Made by a program: the position numbers and the translations under genes. The notes beneath the pieces are model-generated. The model had not been told where the DNA came from. It searched no databases and saw nothing but the letters and a program-made list of their open reading frames with translations. From Diadema setosum (lineage: Eukaryota > Echinodermata > Echinoidea > Diadematoida > Diadematidae), in contig NC_092686.1 in the NCBI RefSeq assembly GCF_964275005.1, forward strand, positions 40,769,511 through 40,833,510: DNA of 64,000 bases, read 5' to 3'. Shown piece after piece: positions 11,976-51,079 of the stretch. Every line of letters starts with the position of its first letter. Position 1 is the stretch's first letter.

Positions 11976-12540
11976 GTTATTATCATTATTACTATTATCA
12001 CCACCACCATCATCGATCATCATAATCATCATTATCATTATCATTTTCATTATTATTATTATTATCACTTCCACCACCATCATCATTTTATCATTCTTAT
12101 TATCATTATTTTTATCATTGATATTTTCATAATCGTTAATGATTTTCATTTATAAAGTTTTCTTACAACATTTCTAATCACTTTTCTAATCACTTTATAA
12201 TAATATACACGTAATATAAAATGGAAAAAAGTAGAATATGAACATATATTTTGTGTGTGTGTGTGTGTGATTGTGTGTGTGCTTACCCATTCGTCACCTT
12301 CTCATTTTCGTCACACATTTGTCACACTCTCATCTAATTTGTTTTCTTCAGTATCATTATGGCCCTCCCCTGTTACAAATATATCACAAGTTAGCGCAAG
12401 AAATCACAAGCAAATTCAAATTGAAATCACACTTCAACTTCGATAGACTGAAATATTTATTCCTTTGTAATATTATAATCGTTGTGTTAAAATTTGATTT
12501 AAAACAACATTTATTAACAGTATTTCAGCGTAGCTGGCAG
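9672..12540. other. Intergenic; CTCF-like motif, CpG-containing stretch, ATT microsatellite
   Basis: No recognisable gene. At 10032-10045 GCAGCAGGTGGCGC matches 13 of 14 positions of CCASYAGRKGGCRS. Between about 10,100 and 10,800 CpG dinucleotides are more frequent than nearby, and open frames of up to 150 codons occur on the - strand, but none resembles a known protein or shows splice-consistent neighbours. A long ATT/ATC-type microsatellite fills about 11,880-12,130 and a short GT run lies at about 12,253-12,282. Confidence 0.45.
11880..12130. repeat. (ATT)n/(ATC)n microsatellite
   Basis: An almost uninterrupted run of tta/att triplets to about 11,985 passes into cac/atc-rich triplets to 12,130. 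Open frames here, encoding runs of Ile, Leu, Asn or His on both strands, are artefacts of the triplet repeat. Confidence 0.95.
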
Positions 12541-12554
12541 CATACATTGTTCTT

Positions 12555-12678
12555 GTGTATGATGACGTCACGTTGTAAACGATCGATCGAACAAATTACG
12601 AATTCTATCGACTACGAACGAGACAAGCGAGACGACACGTCTAGGCTACAACATCCTTAGAACAGATTTTAAGGGAAG
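12555..12678 (+). promoter_or_regulatory. Candidate promoter/5' non-coding exon of the BRPF1-like gene
   Basis: A perfect palindromic CRE, TGACGTCA, sits at 12563-12570. It is followed by a CpG-richer 100-bp patch (cgatcgatcg, cgagacgacacg) and then by AAG|GTAGGT at 12676-12684, which fits a 5' splice site. The first coding exon at 16610 begins after a good acceptor, so at least one upstream non-coding exon must exist; this is the best candidate I see. It is an inference only: there is no TATA box and no transcript evidence. Confidence 0.35.
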
Positions 12679-12684
12679 GTAGGT

Positions 12685-13239
12685 TTGTACAAGGTAAAAA
12701 ATTGGAAATTTAGTGGAAAATTTGTTGGAAATCAAAATTTCTTACCTGCTTCCTTCTCATGTTGAGCGTTAAGTCAGGTATGATTCCATGGGCATATCGG
12801 CAAATTTTGCGCTTAGTCCTACGCGTAATATCGCTTGCTACTGTATACGCAGTTACGCTATGCACGATCATTAGGTCCCTGCGCGAGACCTAGTACCCTA
12901 AATATACCAAAAGTTCAATGTTTGGTGTATAAATTGTTATGTGTACGTTTTTATATCGTACATATGTTTCATAATGTGATAAAGGAATTTGATCTGTTTT
13001 TTGACGTTAATGTTATGCCCATTTACATAATTTGTAATGTTTAGTTGTCCAACCCTATTTTGGGGGTACCAAGTGTATAAACACAAATGTACAGTATACA
13101 CGTACAAATGTATGTTGTGTTCAAAGCCTTAATTCACAGAAATGCCTTGTGATAAATGTATGTTAGATCATTGCAAGCACACTTTCATGAGTTGTCTCAC
13201 AATAAAAACTTTGTTTCTCCAGTAATGCAACATGAAATT
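12685..13239. other. No recognisable feature
   Basis: AT-rich sequence, possibly part of the first intron of the BRPF1-like gene. No repeat or coding signal was confirmed. Confidence 0.4.
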
Positions 13240-13855
13240 AAAGGACAAGTCCACCTTTATGTACATACATTGTAAGGATTGTGTGAATGCACCAATAGTA
13301 GAACACATCATGGAAAGCTTGAGGAAAATCAGACCATCCGTTCAAAAGTTATGATTTTTTAAAGTTTCTGCACAGTCATTGCTGGATGAGAAGACTACAT
13401 TTGTACCACTACTACAGTGTATGATGTAACATGCGTAGAATGATATGAGGAAAATATAAAGAGAATTCCACTAAATTTTAATTTCTTGAAAAAATACACA
13501 TTTCCTCGACTTGCTGCTGACATTTGTTAAGGGCAATATTATTCCCCCTGCCTCCTGAAAGCGGCAGTCAATTGCTTTATTATTTATATGCGAGAAAAGT
13601 ATTATATGTACAGTGTACCGGTATGTTGAATTTTCTTCATGCTTTCCTCATATTGTTCTATGCACTTGACATCATGAGCTGTAGTATTCTTATCCAGCAG
13701 TGACTGCGCAGAACCTTCAAAAATTCATAACTTTTGAATGGATTGTCTGATTTTCCTCAAACTTTCACTGATGTGTTCTACTGATATTGCTGCATTCTCT
13801 CAATCCTTTCGTACATTTGTATATCCGTAGCTATGTGAAGGTGGACTTGTCCTTT
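13240..13855. mobile_element. Full-length 'aaaggacaagtcc' foldback MITE
   Basis: The most complete copy of its family. Left aaaggacaagtccacctt pairs with right aaggtggacttgtccttt. Inward, caccaatagtagaacacatc, gaccatccgttcaaaagtt and cattgctggatgagaagac match the complement of the right arm (gtcttctt/atccagcagtgac, aacttttgaatggat, gatgtgttctactgatatt). About 616 bp with no coding capacity. Confidence 0.8.
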
Positions 13856-14651
13856 GATATTAAAAAGTTACTTTACAAATAAATTTGCTGTCCCTACATT
13901 TTGTGATGCTTCGCGTCATACTATAAAATCAACATTACATACAATGTAAACAGCACTACACGTACAATGTACAAAAATTGTACACATTAATACATGTATC
14001 ATTTGCCACAGTTTTTGTTCATTTTTTTTTTTCAGTTGAGTTCAGAATACAGATCATGCAAGTTATGAGAATGTCTTTGCAGGTGCCATGGTCATATGTA
14101 CATTATGTACAGCTGTACCACAAGAAAGAGTTCATTTTTGTATACGTAACACATAAAATGTATAGCCCTGTACTGTCAGATTTTTAGAGTATTAAACAAA
14201 ATTGGGTGTACTGTAATGTGTGGGTTGTGGCCAATATTTTTATGTCTTGCTATGAGCCCACCGATTCCATTCAGTTGCCTTGTTACGACCACAACATACA
14301 AATGTAGACATTATGTATTCCTTTAACATTGCTACACATACAACATGTACATCGATGTACAATAATTCCACTCTGACGTCATTATAGAACATTAGCACAG
14401 TTCAGCATTACAATCTGTACCGCACCTCTGTTTTGCTGAAGACAAATGGCATGCCTACGAAGTGTATTACAGGCACATCTACACAGTGTATGTGATCTCG
14501 ATGAAATGCTTATTAGTGCTTGTAAGCTACGGTGCTGTAGGATGTACAAAGTGTATATACTGTACAGTGTACTTTTACATACAATGTAGGCCCTGTTTAT
14601 TAAAATCAATACAGATGCAAGATTTCCATGTTGCTAGAAGATATTTGTAGT

Positions 14652-14686
<35 letters not shown>

Positions 14687-15837
14687 CATACAATAGCGAA
14701 AGAGGAATTTACCAGTAAAACTTTCAATCAGTGTCATGTCAGTAGCATGCAAAATATGTATGCATACTATTACCCATATCATACATCTGAGCTGTGGTTA
14801 TACAAGATTGTATTCCCCTCGTTTTTACGGGCCAGCAGGGGTAAATTTCTAATATCGCCCTCTTTCACAAACACCTGTGATGAAAAGTTGCTGTTGAGGA
14901 GTGTTTCTTGCGAGTGGTTTTCTGACAGAGGGCAAATTCCCAAACGTTAAGTGAAAATTGAGGATGATCACTGCATCTCCCTTCTGTGTGTTTACAAGCA
15001 TACAAACACTGTATGACTGTAACACGCACTGCATGCCCGAGTTTTGCAACAGAGGGAAAATTTCCATACGTGCCACTGTGTGAGCTGGCTGTTACGCGTG
15101 CCGCAGAGCTTACATTGCTCTGTAAATGTGTGCATGCATGGTATGATTAGGTGGTGTACAAACTGTAGAGCTTGAGCTGGCGCTGAGTGGAAATTTGTTA
15201 TTTGAAAGTTGTAAAAAATTTACATTGTTATAATTTTTGTTGCCTGTACTGCTCAGGATGCCTGAAATGGGTAATAATAATGATATGGACTGGCTATTTT
15301 GGGGGGATATGACACTAATTGCCCGAGTAGAAGACAAGGGCAATACAATCCTAGTTCAGGCAATGAATGTTGTATCCCCCTTAAGGCCAGTCAATAAATA
15401 TTATTAAACATACGTGATTTGCAATAAATATTAACATACATTTGTATTTCCCCATGTGCAGTTGTACATCCTGTGTGCTATGGTCATGTCATACTGTAGG
15501 AGAAGGTGTTCGTGATTCTTTGGCCATACAACTGTGAAAATTTTACTAGATGATTAACAGACACTTCCACTCTTGTTTTGATGGTTTCACAGAGTTCATA
15601 GAAAGCTTGTTATCAGAAATAGATGAACCATCCCTCCCCCCACATACAATGTACACACACATACAGTCGTACACAGACTTGTACACACACGCACACACAC
15701 ACACACACAAATTAATGTTTATACTGTATAGTCAGTTTCAGTGTTGTAATACATTGACATTTACACACATTTGATACACCTACTGTATAACACTTAAAAC
15801 ACAAACTTATATCTTGTACATTTGTATACATACCGAC
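13856..15837. other. Intergenic or 5' intronic sequence with simple repeats
   Basis: No gene is seen. A T-run of about 27 nt lies at 14656-14683 and a CA-rich microsatellite at about 15,680-15,709. Short open frames here lack any recognisable family. Confidence 0.4.
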
Positions 15838-16325
15838 ATGTAAAATTGGACAATCGATTCAAGAGTTATGAATTTTCAATTAAAGTTTCAATGCTGTCAC
15901 CACTGGATAAGGAGACTACTACACTTCATGATGTTTAAAATATGGACAGCAATATAAAAACATCAAGAAAATTTGACATACATTTGTCATTTTGCCTTTC
16001 TAGCATGATGAAAGAGCACTTGACTTAGAATTATGCACACCCCTCTTTCAGAAAGCAGGGGGGATTAATATTACTCTTGACCTAATACATGTACATACAT
16101 GTAATTTGTGAGTCAGTATAAACAAATTGATAGAATGTGTACTTTTCACGAAAATGAAATTCTGTGGATTTCTTTTTAACACTTTTTTATGTTGTCCAGA
16201 TTGACATCATGAACTGCAGTACTTGTAGTCTTCTTACCAGCAATGACATCATCAAAACTCTAAAAATTCAAAACTTTTGAATTGACTGTCCGACTTTCCT
16301 CAAACTTTCAGGGATGCATTCTACT
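15838..16325. mobile_element. Diverged foldback copy of the 'ggacaagtcc' family
   Basis: Left gtaaaattggacaatcgatt, agagttatgaattttc and caccactggataaggagac match the complement of the right-hand strings gtcttcttaccagcaatgac, cttttgaattgactgtccg and tttcctcaaactttca. The terminal aaaggacaagtcc has been lost on both sides. Confidence 0.6.
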
Positions 16326-16609
16326 AACATACAATTGTAGCTGCTTTTACTCAATCCACATTTTATATTTGAGCTTTGGTTTCCTTTATTATGTTAACAC
16401 TATTGAATTACTGTATGTTGTAATATTTCAAAGATCCATATTGTTCCCAGGTTGTTTCATTTGTTCTTTCTTTTTCGTTGTTTTTTTTTTTTTGTCCTTT
16501 GTGTACAATTCTACATGTATGCAAACCCTGTCAAAACTGTCAATGAAAATTATTCTGTAGATATGATAGTAATGCCCTCATTTTATCTTTTATTTTTTTT
16601 TTTTCACAG

Positions 16610-16743
16610 AGGAAATAGCCAATGAGCAGCAAAGATGTACAGCATATTGTGCAAGTAAACCAACTCAACCTCACAACATTGATGACTGAAGAAGCAAGAC
16701 AAACTTTGTTTCTATGAGACCGTTGACTACAAAGCCAGTCACC
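16610..16743 (+). other. BRPF1: 5' untranslated part of the first coding exon of the BRPF1-like gene
   Basis: The exon starts after a long pyrimidine tract and cacag acceptor ending at 16609. An in-frame TGA at 16687-16689 closes the reading frame, so translation must begin at 16714 or 16744. The ATG at 16744 has A at -3 (caccATG) and lines up with the start of human BRPF1 before DFDVKTF. The ATG at 16714 has T at -3 and would add ten residues. I therefore favour 16744. Confidence 0.75.
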
Positions 16744-44599
<27,856 letters not shown>

Positions 44600-47500
44600 C
44601 AGGAGGCCCCTGGGCCCCCTGGAATTCTCTCCAGTCTGCGGTACATTCTACCGTGAGATGGGCACGGCAGTCAACGTCAATATCCTTCTCAACCTCTGAC
44701 TCATAAGAGGGATGTACACAAACTCATTACTTTTGTGAATGAAAAAAAAAAAATAGCATTGACTTTCAACTAACTTAAGAAAAGTGTAATTTCATAGAAA
44801 GATGTATATTTTCGATTCTTCTGCTGTCTTCGTGTGGCTAAAATCATTCATGTGTTGTGCAACGTGACAACACATATTGAAGACTACCTTCTTACAGTGT
44901 CATGCTCAAAGGAATATCTGTTGTAATTACGCTGAGGTTAATGCATTTTAGTTATTTTTTTTTTGTAGGGTTGTTTGTTGGGATGTCACATTTCAGTAAG
45001 TGATTTAGACTTTCATGGAATTCTAATGTGTATGATTTTGAGATGCAAACACATCATCACTTCAGTCTGTCATTATTATTCTCTTAATGATGGTATGAAA
45101 TGCAGATACCGTGTACTTCAAGAAAATGGGGCAGTCGTGAGCTACCTTTATATTGAAAGAAATCTGTAGTTCTTTAACAGGGAGAACCGAGCGGACTTTG
45201 AATATAGCAAGCCCTGACAACATCTCTTTGTAGGAGTGTGAAAAGGCAGAGCTGTGTTTGCTCCTGTGCAGGTCATGTGGGCATTTCACCTTGTGGTGCT
45301 ATCAAAACTCCAACTCTGTATGTCCATGCCTGCTTGGCTCATTCAGTTGCCTGACGACTTTGCATTTTTTAGACTCAACTAGTAGGCCTGTAGTGCGTAC
45401 AATTTTGTACCATTTAATGACAAACGGTGAAGGCAGTAACTCTTGAATACAACATACAGGGCTAATCTTTATACTGTGTACATTGGGCTTGTGACTTGTT
45501 TTAACAACTGTGCATGCTGATCGACAATATGTAGGAAAAAAAATCACAAACATCCATGCATCATGCAAATGTGGCACTCAAAGACGAAGTTAAGACCTGT
45601 GCACCTTAATGGTGCCATTGTTGGTCCAGCTGCTGCATGCAAGGCTGTTATTACAAAACCACAGCATAGGCAAAAGTAGTAATTGCACCCTGTAAATGCG
45701 GTCACATTTCAAGTGTGGTTTTTGAATAATCAAGGTCAGACCAGTGCAGAAGAATGTTACAATAGCTATCCTTTTTAGTTTAAATTTAAAAAAAAAAGAG
45801 AGAAAGAAAAACTGACTAATATAAATAAGATGTACTGGTCATTTGCAAAGCTAATTTCTTGAGACTGAATACAATTGAGAGAAATTGTCAACCTAGATAA
45901 TTGACTTTTTCACCCATTGAGGTGATTTTTTTTTAAGACTTTCTTTTTAAAACCACATTATTGATTTAGAGAGTGTCAAGCTCACAAATAATAATTTATG
46001 TATTTTGTCATTTTTAAAAGTCCTTTTACCAGGCATATCACAATTACAAGTGTGTAAGTAAGCAGAGACATGTAGTGCAGGAATGGAAAATACCACTTCA
46101 CCTCCTCTGAAGAGCTTATATATGGTTTTATCAAAGAGGGAAAATGCCAGATAATTTATTCTGAAAAGATAACAAAAACCCAAGTCAGTGTTACAACTCC
46201 TGTTTTAGCGAGCTCTAAAGCATCTTTGTATGGTTGAGAAACGCAGCAGATACAATACATACAAATATATATGGCAAACTTAACTAATATTTCAAAATAT
46301 CACAGAGAGGAATTTATATAACCAGGTTACCAGTTAGATCTGGGGAAAGAAGATGCAAATTAAAGACCAATAGTTTGTCAATTGAATACTGACATGAATG
46401 GTTTTCAACTATAAGCAAAACACACCGTCAACCTGATATGTGCATATATCTGTTTTCCTGTTTTTCTTTTTTTTTTTTCCTGCGAGAATTCTAGTTTGCT
46501 CCCAACACAATATTAGAGGCATAATACAATGTTATGAACTTGAACAGGAAAGCGAAAAATGAAAGTAAGAACACGAATTCATCATCAGATGAGCTAGTCC
46601 CGTCATTTTGTTCACTGACAATGGCAGTCAACGTGGTGGCAGGTTCGTTATTGTATTTCTGGGAATGATTTCATGTAACGTCAGACCCAAAGGTGCTTGG
46701 ATGTGCCGATTCATCAACTCCAGTAAGAGTAAATCATAGCACAAAATTCATCTGCGAAATATGTCAAAGACTGTCCCCCGACATTGTAGTAGTTACAAAC
46801 TTTATGGAATGCTGGGCGGAGTTTTCTTCGTCAAGGAGAATAATTCAACCTGTCTTTGCTGCTGTCACATCATCACTGATCATAATCATACGAATCAGAT
46901 TTGAAGTGACTGATGGTCCCACTGTTTTCCGCTAAGCCCACTTGTACTCGGGACATCCTGAAAGCCTGCTACAAAACGGTGCGTGATTGAAAGTGATTAT
47001 GTAACAAAATGTTTCCATGTTTCTTCAACTCATAAGATGCGAAAGGTATCATTCTTTGTTTGTGTGTTTGTTTTTCTGGTGGGGGGGGGGGATGGCTTCC
47101 AGACCACTGTGTTTGATCATTATTTGTATATTTTTTCCCATTCGTGACTGCACCATTACCACAAGGTTGAATAACAGAAGAACAGTTGTAAGCAACCCTC
47201 CCAACACTGTTCATCTCTCTCCCATGGAGCTGCTCTTGCTACATGGGACCATTGGTTTAGTGCCCACTTTTAGACTGTTTCGCTCAAGTGGCTCCACCAT
47301 GTGTACTCATGATTCGTCTCTTGCGGTGTTGTCTTTAGTCATGAATAAAAGGTAGGGTACCAGCCATGGTGAATCACAAGTTTACGATGTGCAGGGATTT
47401 ATACCATAAAAGGAATCATTCATTGTATCAATGATTATTGAGGTCTTGTGATACCAAATTCATCTCACGCTGATTGTTTAGAATCAGTCTGATGCATAAG

Positions 47501-48578
47501 CCTTCCCCTTGGTGATCATCAATCAATCAATCAATCAATCAATTAATCAAGCAAAATGCATGACAAGTGATTTCTCAGTGTGGCAGTCGTAAGACGAGTT
47601 ATCTGACAGTGTATGCGTGGGTATATGAAATGTGTTGATCACGTGTGGTTAGTAGGTGGTTATCATTACAAAGACCTGTGAATTGGCAAGGATTCAGTAT
47701 ACGATTAAGACAAGGCTTGGGTGCGGCACTCATAGTGTTAACTTGAATGAATGCTAGAACAGACCGTAGACTCTTAGAACTTAACACTCACCTCTTTCAT
47801 GTTTTTATGTTTATTTGTAGAGAAATATGCAGATTCTTCTGTCTTAAAGAAATGATTTTTGTACAAATCTACCATGCTACTCAGATGACATCCATTCACA
47901 CAGTGGGACATATATGGCCATGGTATGTGAGTTGCAGTAAGGAATGTACACATGAATTTAAGATATTGCTATGTAGACCTAGTGCGTACCTGTACATAGA
48001 AATTTCTTTGAAGAAGAAAATGAAATGATCTGAATTTGAAATGAACACAGATATTCTTTCACAATTGACATGGAAAGTAAATTATTGGCTCTCATAGAAT
48101 TTCCCTGTATAGTCACCAAATTCTTCGGAGATTTATTCTTGACTATTGAATGTGTGTGTAGATATGAGTTGATATTGTACATATTGTATGATAGCACTTA
48201 ACTGTATATTTACTTGTTCACTCATTACAGAAGTTGCTAGGGCCAATTTTTATGTACAGCAAAGGTTATGATTCCAATGCCTTACAAAAGAAAAAAGGAA
48301 AGTACAGTTATGTTCAGTTGCATGCAGAATTTGTGTTTTTGACAAAAGATATGTATCGTTATTGTAAGGACTCTGAAATGTTCGATTGTTACTGTTGTTT
48401 CCAACCAATAAATTGTTAGTAAATGCCAATGAAATGACCTGGAGCATATGTCTTCTTCTTTTTTTTTTTTTTTGAGTTTGGCTGGAGACAGAAATCGGAG
48501 TAGTGGTGAATATGTAATTAGAAGTGATTCCAGTCTGTTCCAACCAGAATGCAAAGAATCTAATAGAGAATTTATATT
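44600..48578. other. 3' UTR of the BRPF1-like gene and convergent intergenic space
   Basis: No further coding sequence. Candidate polyadenylation hexamers AATAAA occur near 47,343 and 48,407, but neither can be assigned. An (AATC)n run lies at about 47,518-47,550. Open frames on both strands show no recognisable family. Confidence 0.45.
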
Positions 48579-48718
48579 ATATTGGATGGCTATGAATGGG
48601 ATACCAGGGAATATTGCACGAGTTGGGGCCAATATTGCACAAATCGAAGATGGGTGCAATATTGGCCCTAACGAGTGCAATATTCCCTGGTATTCCATGA
48701 ATTGATGCCATCCAATAT
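48579..48718. mobile_element. 140-bp foldback element, copy 1 of a local pair
   Basis: attggatggc, gggaatattgcacgagtt and ggccaatattgcac pair with gtgcaatattggccc, gagtgcaatattccc and gccatccaat. Copy 2 at 49141-49280 has the same length. Confidence 0.8.
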
Positions 48719-49140
48719 GATTATTTTCATCTCCATTTATGTAGAGAAAGCATAAACTGCACAAAAATACCACAGCAGGCCTACTTCTACTCGTCTTTGA
48801 AGTTGACTCGGCAGTCACATCCAGTGCTGAAATGGGGAAGCCCCAAAAACTGTGTATGAAGCAAGCAACTACACGTAGCAAGATGTTTGCGCGCTTGTGA
48901 ATTGTAACAAAATGACACGCAATAGTAGCAAGCGTTTGCGCACTCAGCAAGCACTCGCGCAACAGACGAGACAGAATATGGCGTGATCTTGAACGGCCAG
49001 TAACAACGGTAGCCTATGGGGAATTAATAGGTTGGCCTATGTATTTCATTCAGTATGCTCTGATATTGAACAGTATAAATTGAGCGGACAACAATACGCA
49101 TCTTTAATGCGCCGCTTAAATGTCCTATATAGATGATAAT

Positions 49141-49280
49141 ATATTGGATGGCAGTGAATGGTATAACAGGGAATATTGCACGAGTTAGGGCCAATATTGC
49201 ATGAATTGAAGATGAGTGCAATATTGGCCCTTATGAGTGCAATATTCGCTGGTATTCCATGAACTAAAGTCATCCAATAT
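49141..49280. mobile_element. 140-bp foldback element, copy 2 of a local pair
   Basis: Same palindrome as at 48579. The similarity continues to the right for several hundred bases (tttgaagt..ggctc, tttgtgcgcttgtga, gtgcaacagaccagac, gtagcct..ggaatt), so the pair arose by a local duplication with a period of about 560 bp. Confidence 0.8.
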
Positions 49281-49559
49281 AATTATTATCATCTATAATC
49301 ATTATCTACAGAAGGCATAAACAAAAATTACATACTTCTACCAGACTTTGAAGTCGGCTCTGCACTGAATAAAGGAGGAACTTGCACTTGAGTAGGTATG
49401 ATGTTTGTGCGCTTGTGACTTGTAGCAAGAGTTCGTACACTTACAGTAGTTAGTACTAGCAAAGAATCGTGCAACAGACCAGACAAAATATGGTGTATTG
49501 TTGCACGGCCCCTAACTATGGTAGCCTAGTGGGAATTGATACATGCCGGTGTAAGCCTC

Positions 49560-51079
49560 TGCGTTCCACTCACTGCGCTCTCGCATTGCACGGTGAAAAT
49601 TGAGCGAATGAGAAAACTCATAAATGCATGGCTAACACATCCTATGTAGACAATGATTCAGTGTATCCTCCATGCCTCGTCCCCGACACGCAGATACACA
49701 CAAACGGACAAACATGAAGAGAATTGACTACAAGTGGTAATAACCTGGAGAAATATCTGACAAATATGTGCCAAGAAAGCCGATGTCATGTTCTACAAGC
49801 AACTCAAATTTAAATTTTGATTGTCCTGAGGTTTTGAATTTCCCTTTTCTTTAGTGACTGTAAGATAATTTGGAATGTGTGTGAGTGTATCCAGCAGTGT
49901 GTGTAAGTGTTCTAACCATACTGTCCTCACCATCAATTTCAGACTGTCATTTATTAGAAGAAACAGAAGCTTGTCTCAAATGATATAAATTTATTACTGT
50001 ACTGCAGCAAAGACGTATATGCTGACAAAATGCAAACACATGCATTAAATTCAATAGTGTCCATATCAGATAATTCAACAAAGTACTGCTTAGAATATTC
50101 TAATGCAGTACTGTGCTTTGAAATTACTGTGTATACAATTTGTAAGCTCAGACATGGTTACAAGGTAACGCATAGCATTTTACCTCTGAAATGACACATG
50201 TAAACCTATCAAAACACATGATTCTTTTTAGTATGCATTGATAAAAAGGATACATAGGTAATATATACAAAAATATAATCTTTCAAATATATACTCAAAT
50301 ATATAGTTTCACTTTTATTATTTGTATGGAATGATTCATTACTAAAAAGACTTGCATTTTTGTAAGTACTCAAAAGATTTTGTTCAGTACCTCCTAAATT
50401 AAAAAAAAAAAAAAAGGAAAAAGTTAAATAATATGAAATTGCAAAACCACCAGACATGGACGTCTTGCCATTTGGCGTGTACATCCATTACATTCAAACC
50501 AATAAGTATGTCTAGAACCAGTATAGTCAAGTCTCTATTCTGGGCCCTGTTTCATAAAGCTGTTCTTAAAGTTACGAACGACTTACGAACGACTGGTGAT
50601 CAGTTCTGATGTGCTATACTTATCAGAATTTCAATAATGCAGCACAAGAACTGATCACCAGTCGTTCTTGAGTCGTTCGTAACTAAACGAACAGCTTTAT
50701 GAAACACCCCCCCTATTCTCCCACCACAAGAACTTGCATATCATTGGCATAGACAATATTGTATACCTGCGTAATGAGATAATTGCATAAATTTTAGTAT
50801 CTCAAGAGAAAGACTCTTCAACCTTTTAAACAACAAAAATACAAACTGCACCACTGAAATACTCAATGGTGGGTCAGCAAATAGCAAAATGTACATCAGT
50901 TTCAGAACAACAAAGACGTAACTGCTCATTCATATACAAAGCAAGGTAAAATATAAGAGTGATAAAGCGTCTCTAAGGAGGTACAGATATTGCAGACGTA
51001 AAAGCTGCAAGCACATGCAGTAATTCCTATCTACACCTGTACAAGTACATATGCAAATCATGGTTCAATTTTTTTTTTT
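49560..51079. other. Convergent intergenic space with one foldback element
   Basis: Only the element at 50542-50713 is recognised. The rest could be 3' UTR of the MET-family gene on the - strand, but no polyadenylation site can be fixed. Confidence 0.4.
50542..50713. mobile_element. ~170-bp foldback element, 'tttcataaagctgttc' family
   Basis: Left tttcataaagctgttcttaa and acgaacgactggtgatcagt pair with right actgatcaccagtcgttct and gaacagctttatgaaac. No coding capacity. Confidence 0.8.

Noticed and set aside
11726..12155. Open frames encoding Ile/Leu/Asn/His runs
   Set aside because: Direct products of the ATT/ATC triplet microsatellite in several frames.
16714..16743. Upstream in-frame ATG as start of the BRPF1-like protein
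   Set aside because: It has T at -3, while the ATG at 16744 has A at -3 and aligns with the known BRPF1 N-terminus. The upstream start remains possible.
47017..48962. Several 90-226-codon open frames between the two genes
   Set aside because: AT-rich, no known motifs, no consistent splice signals; some cross the palindromes at 48.6 kb.
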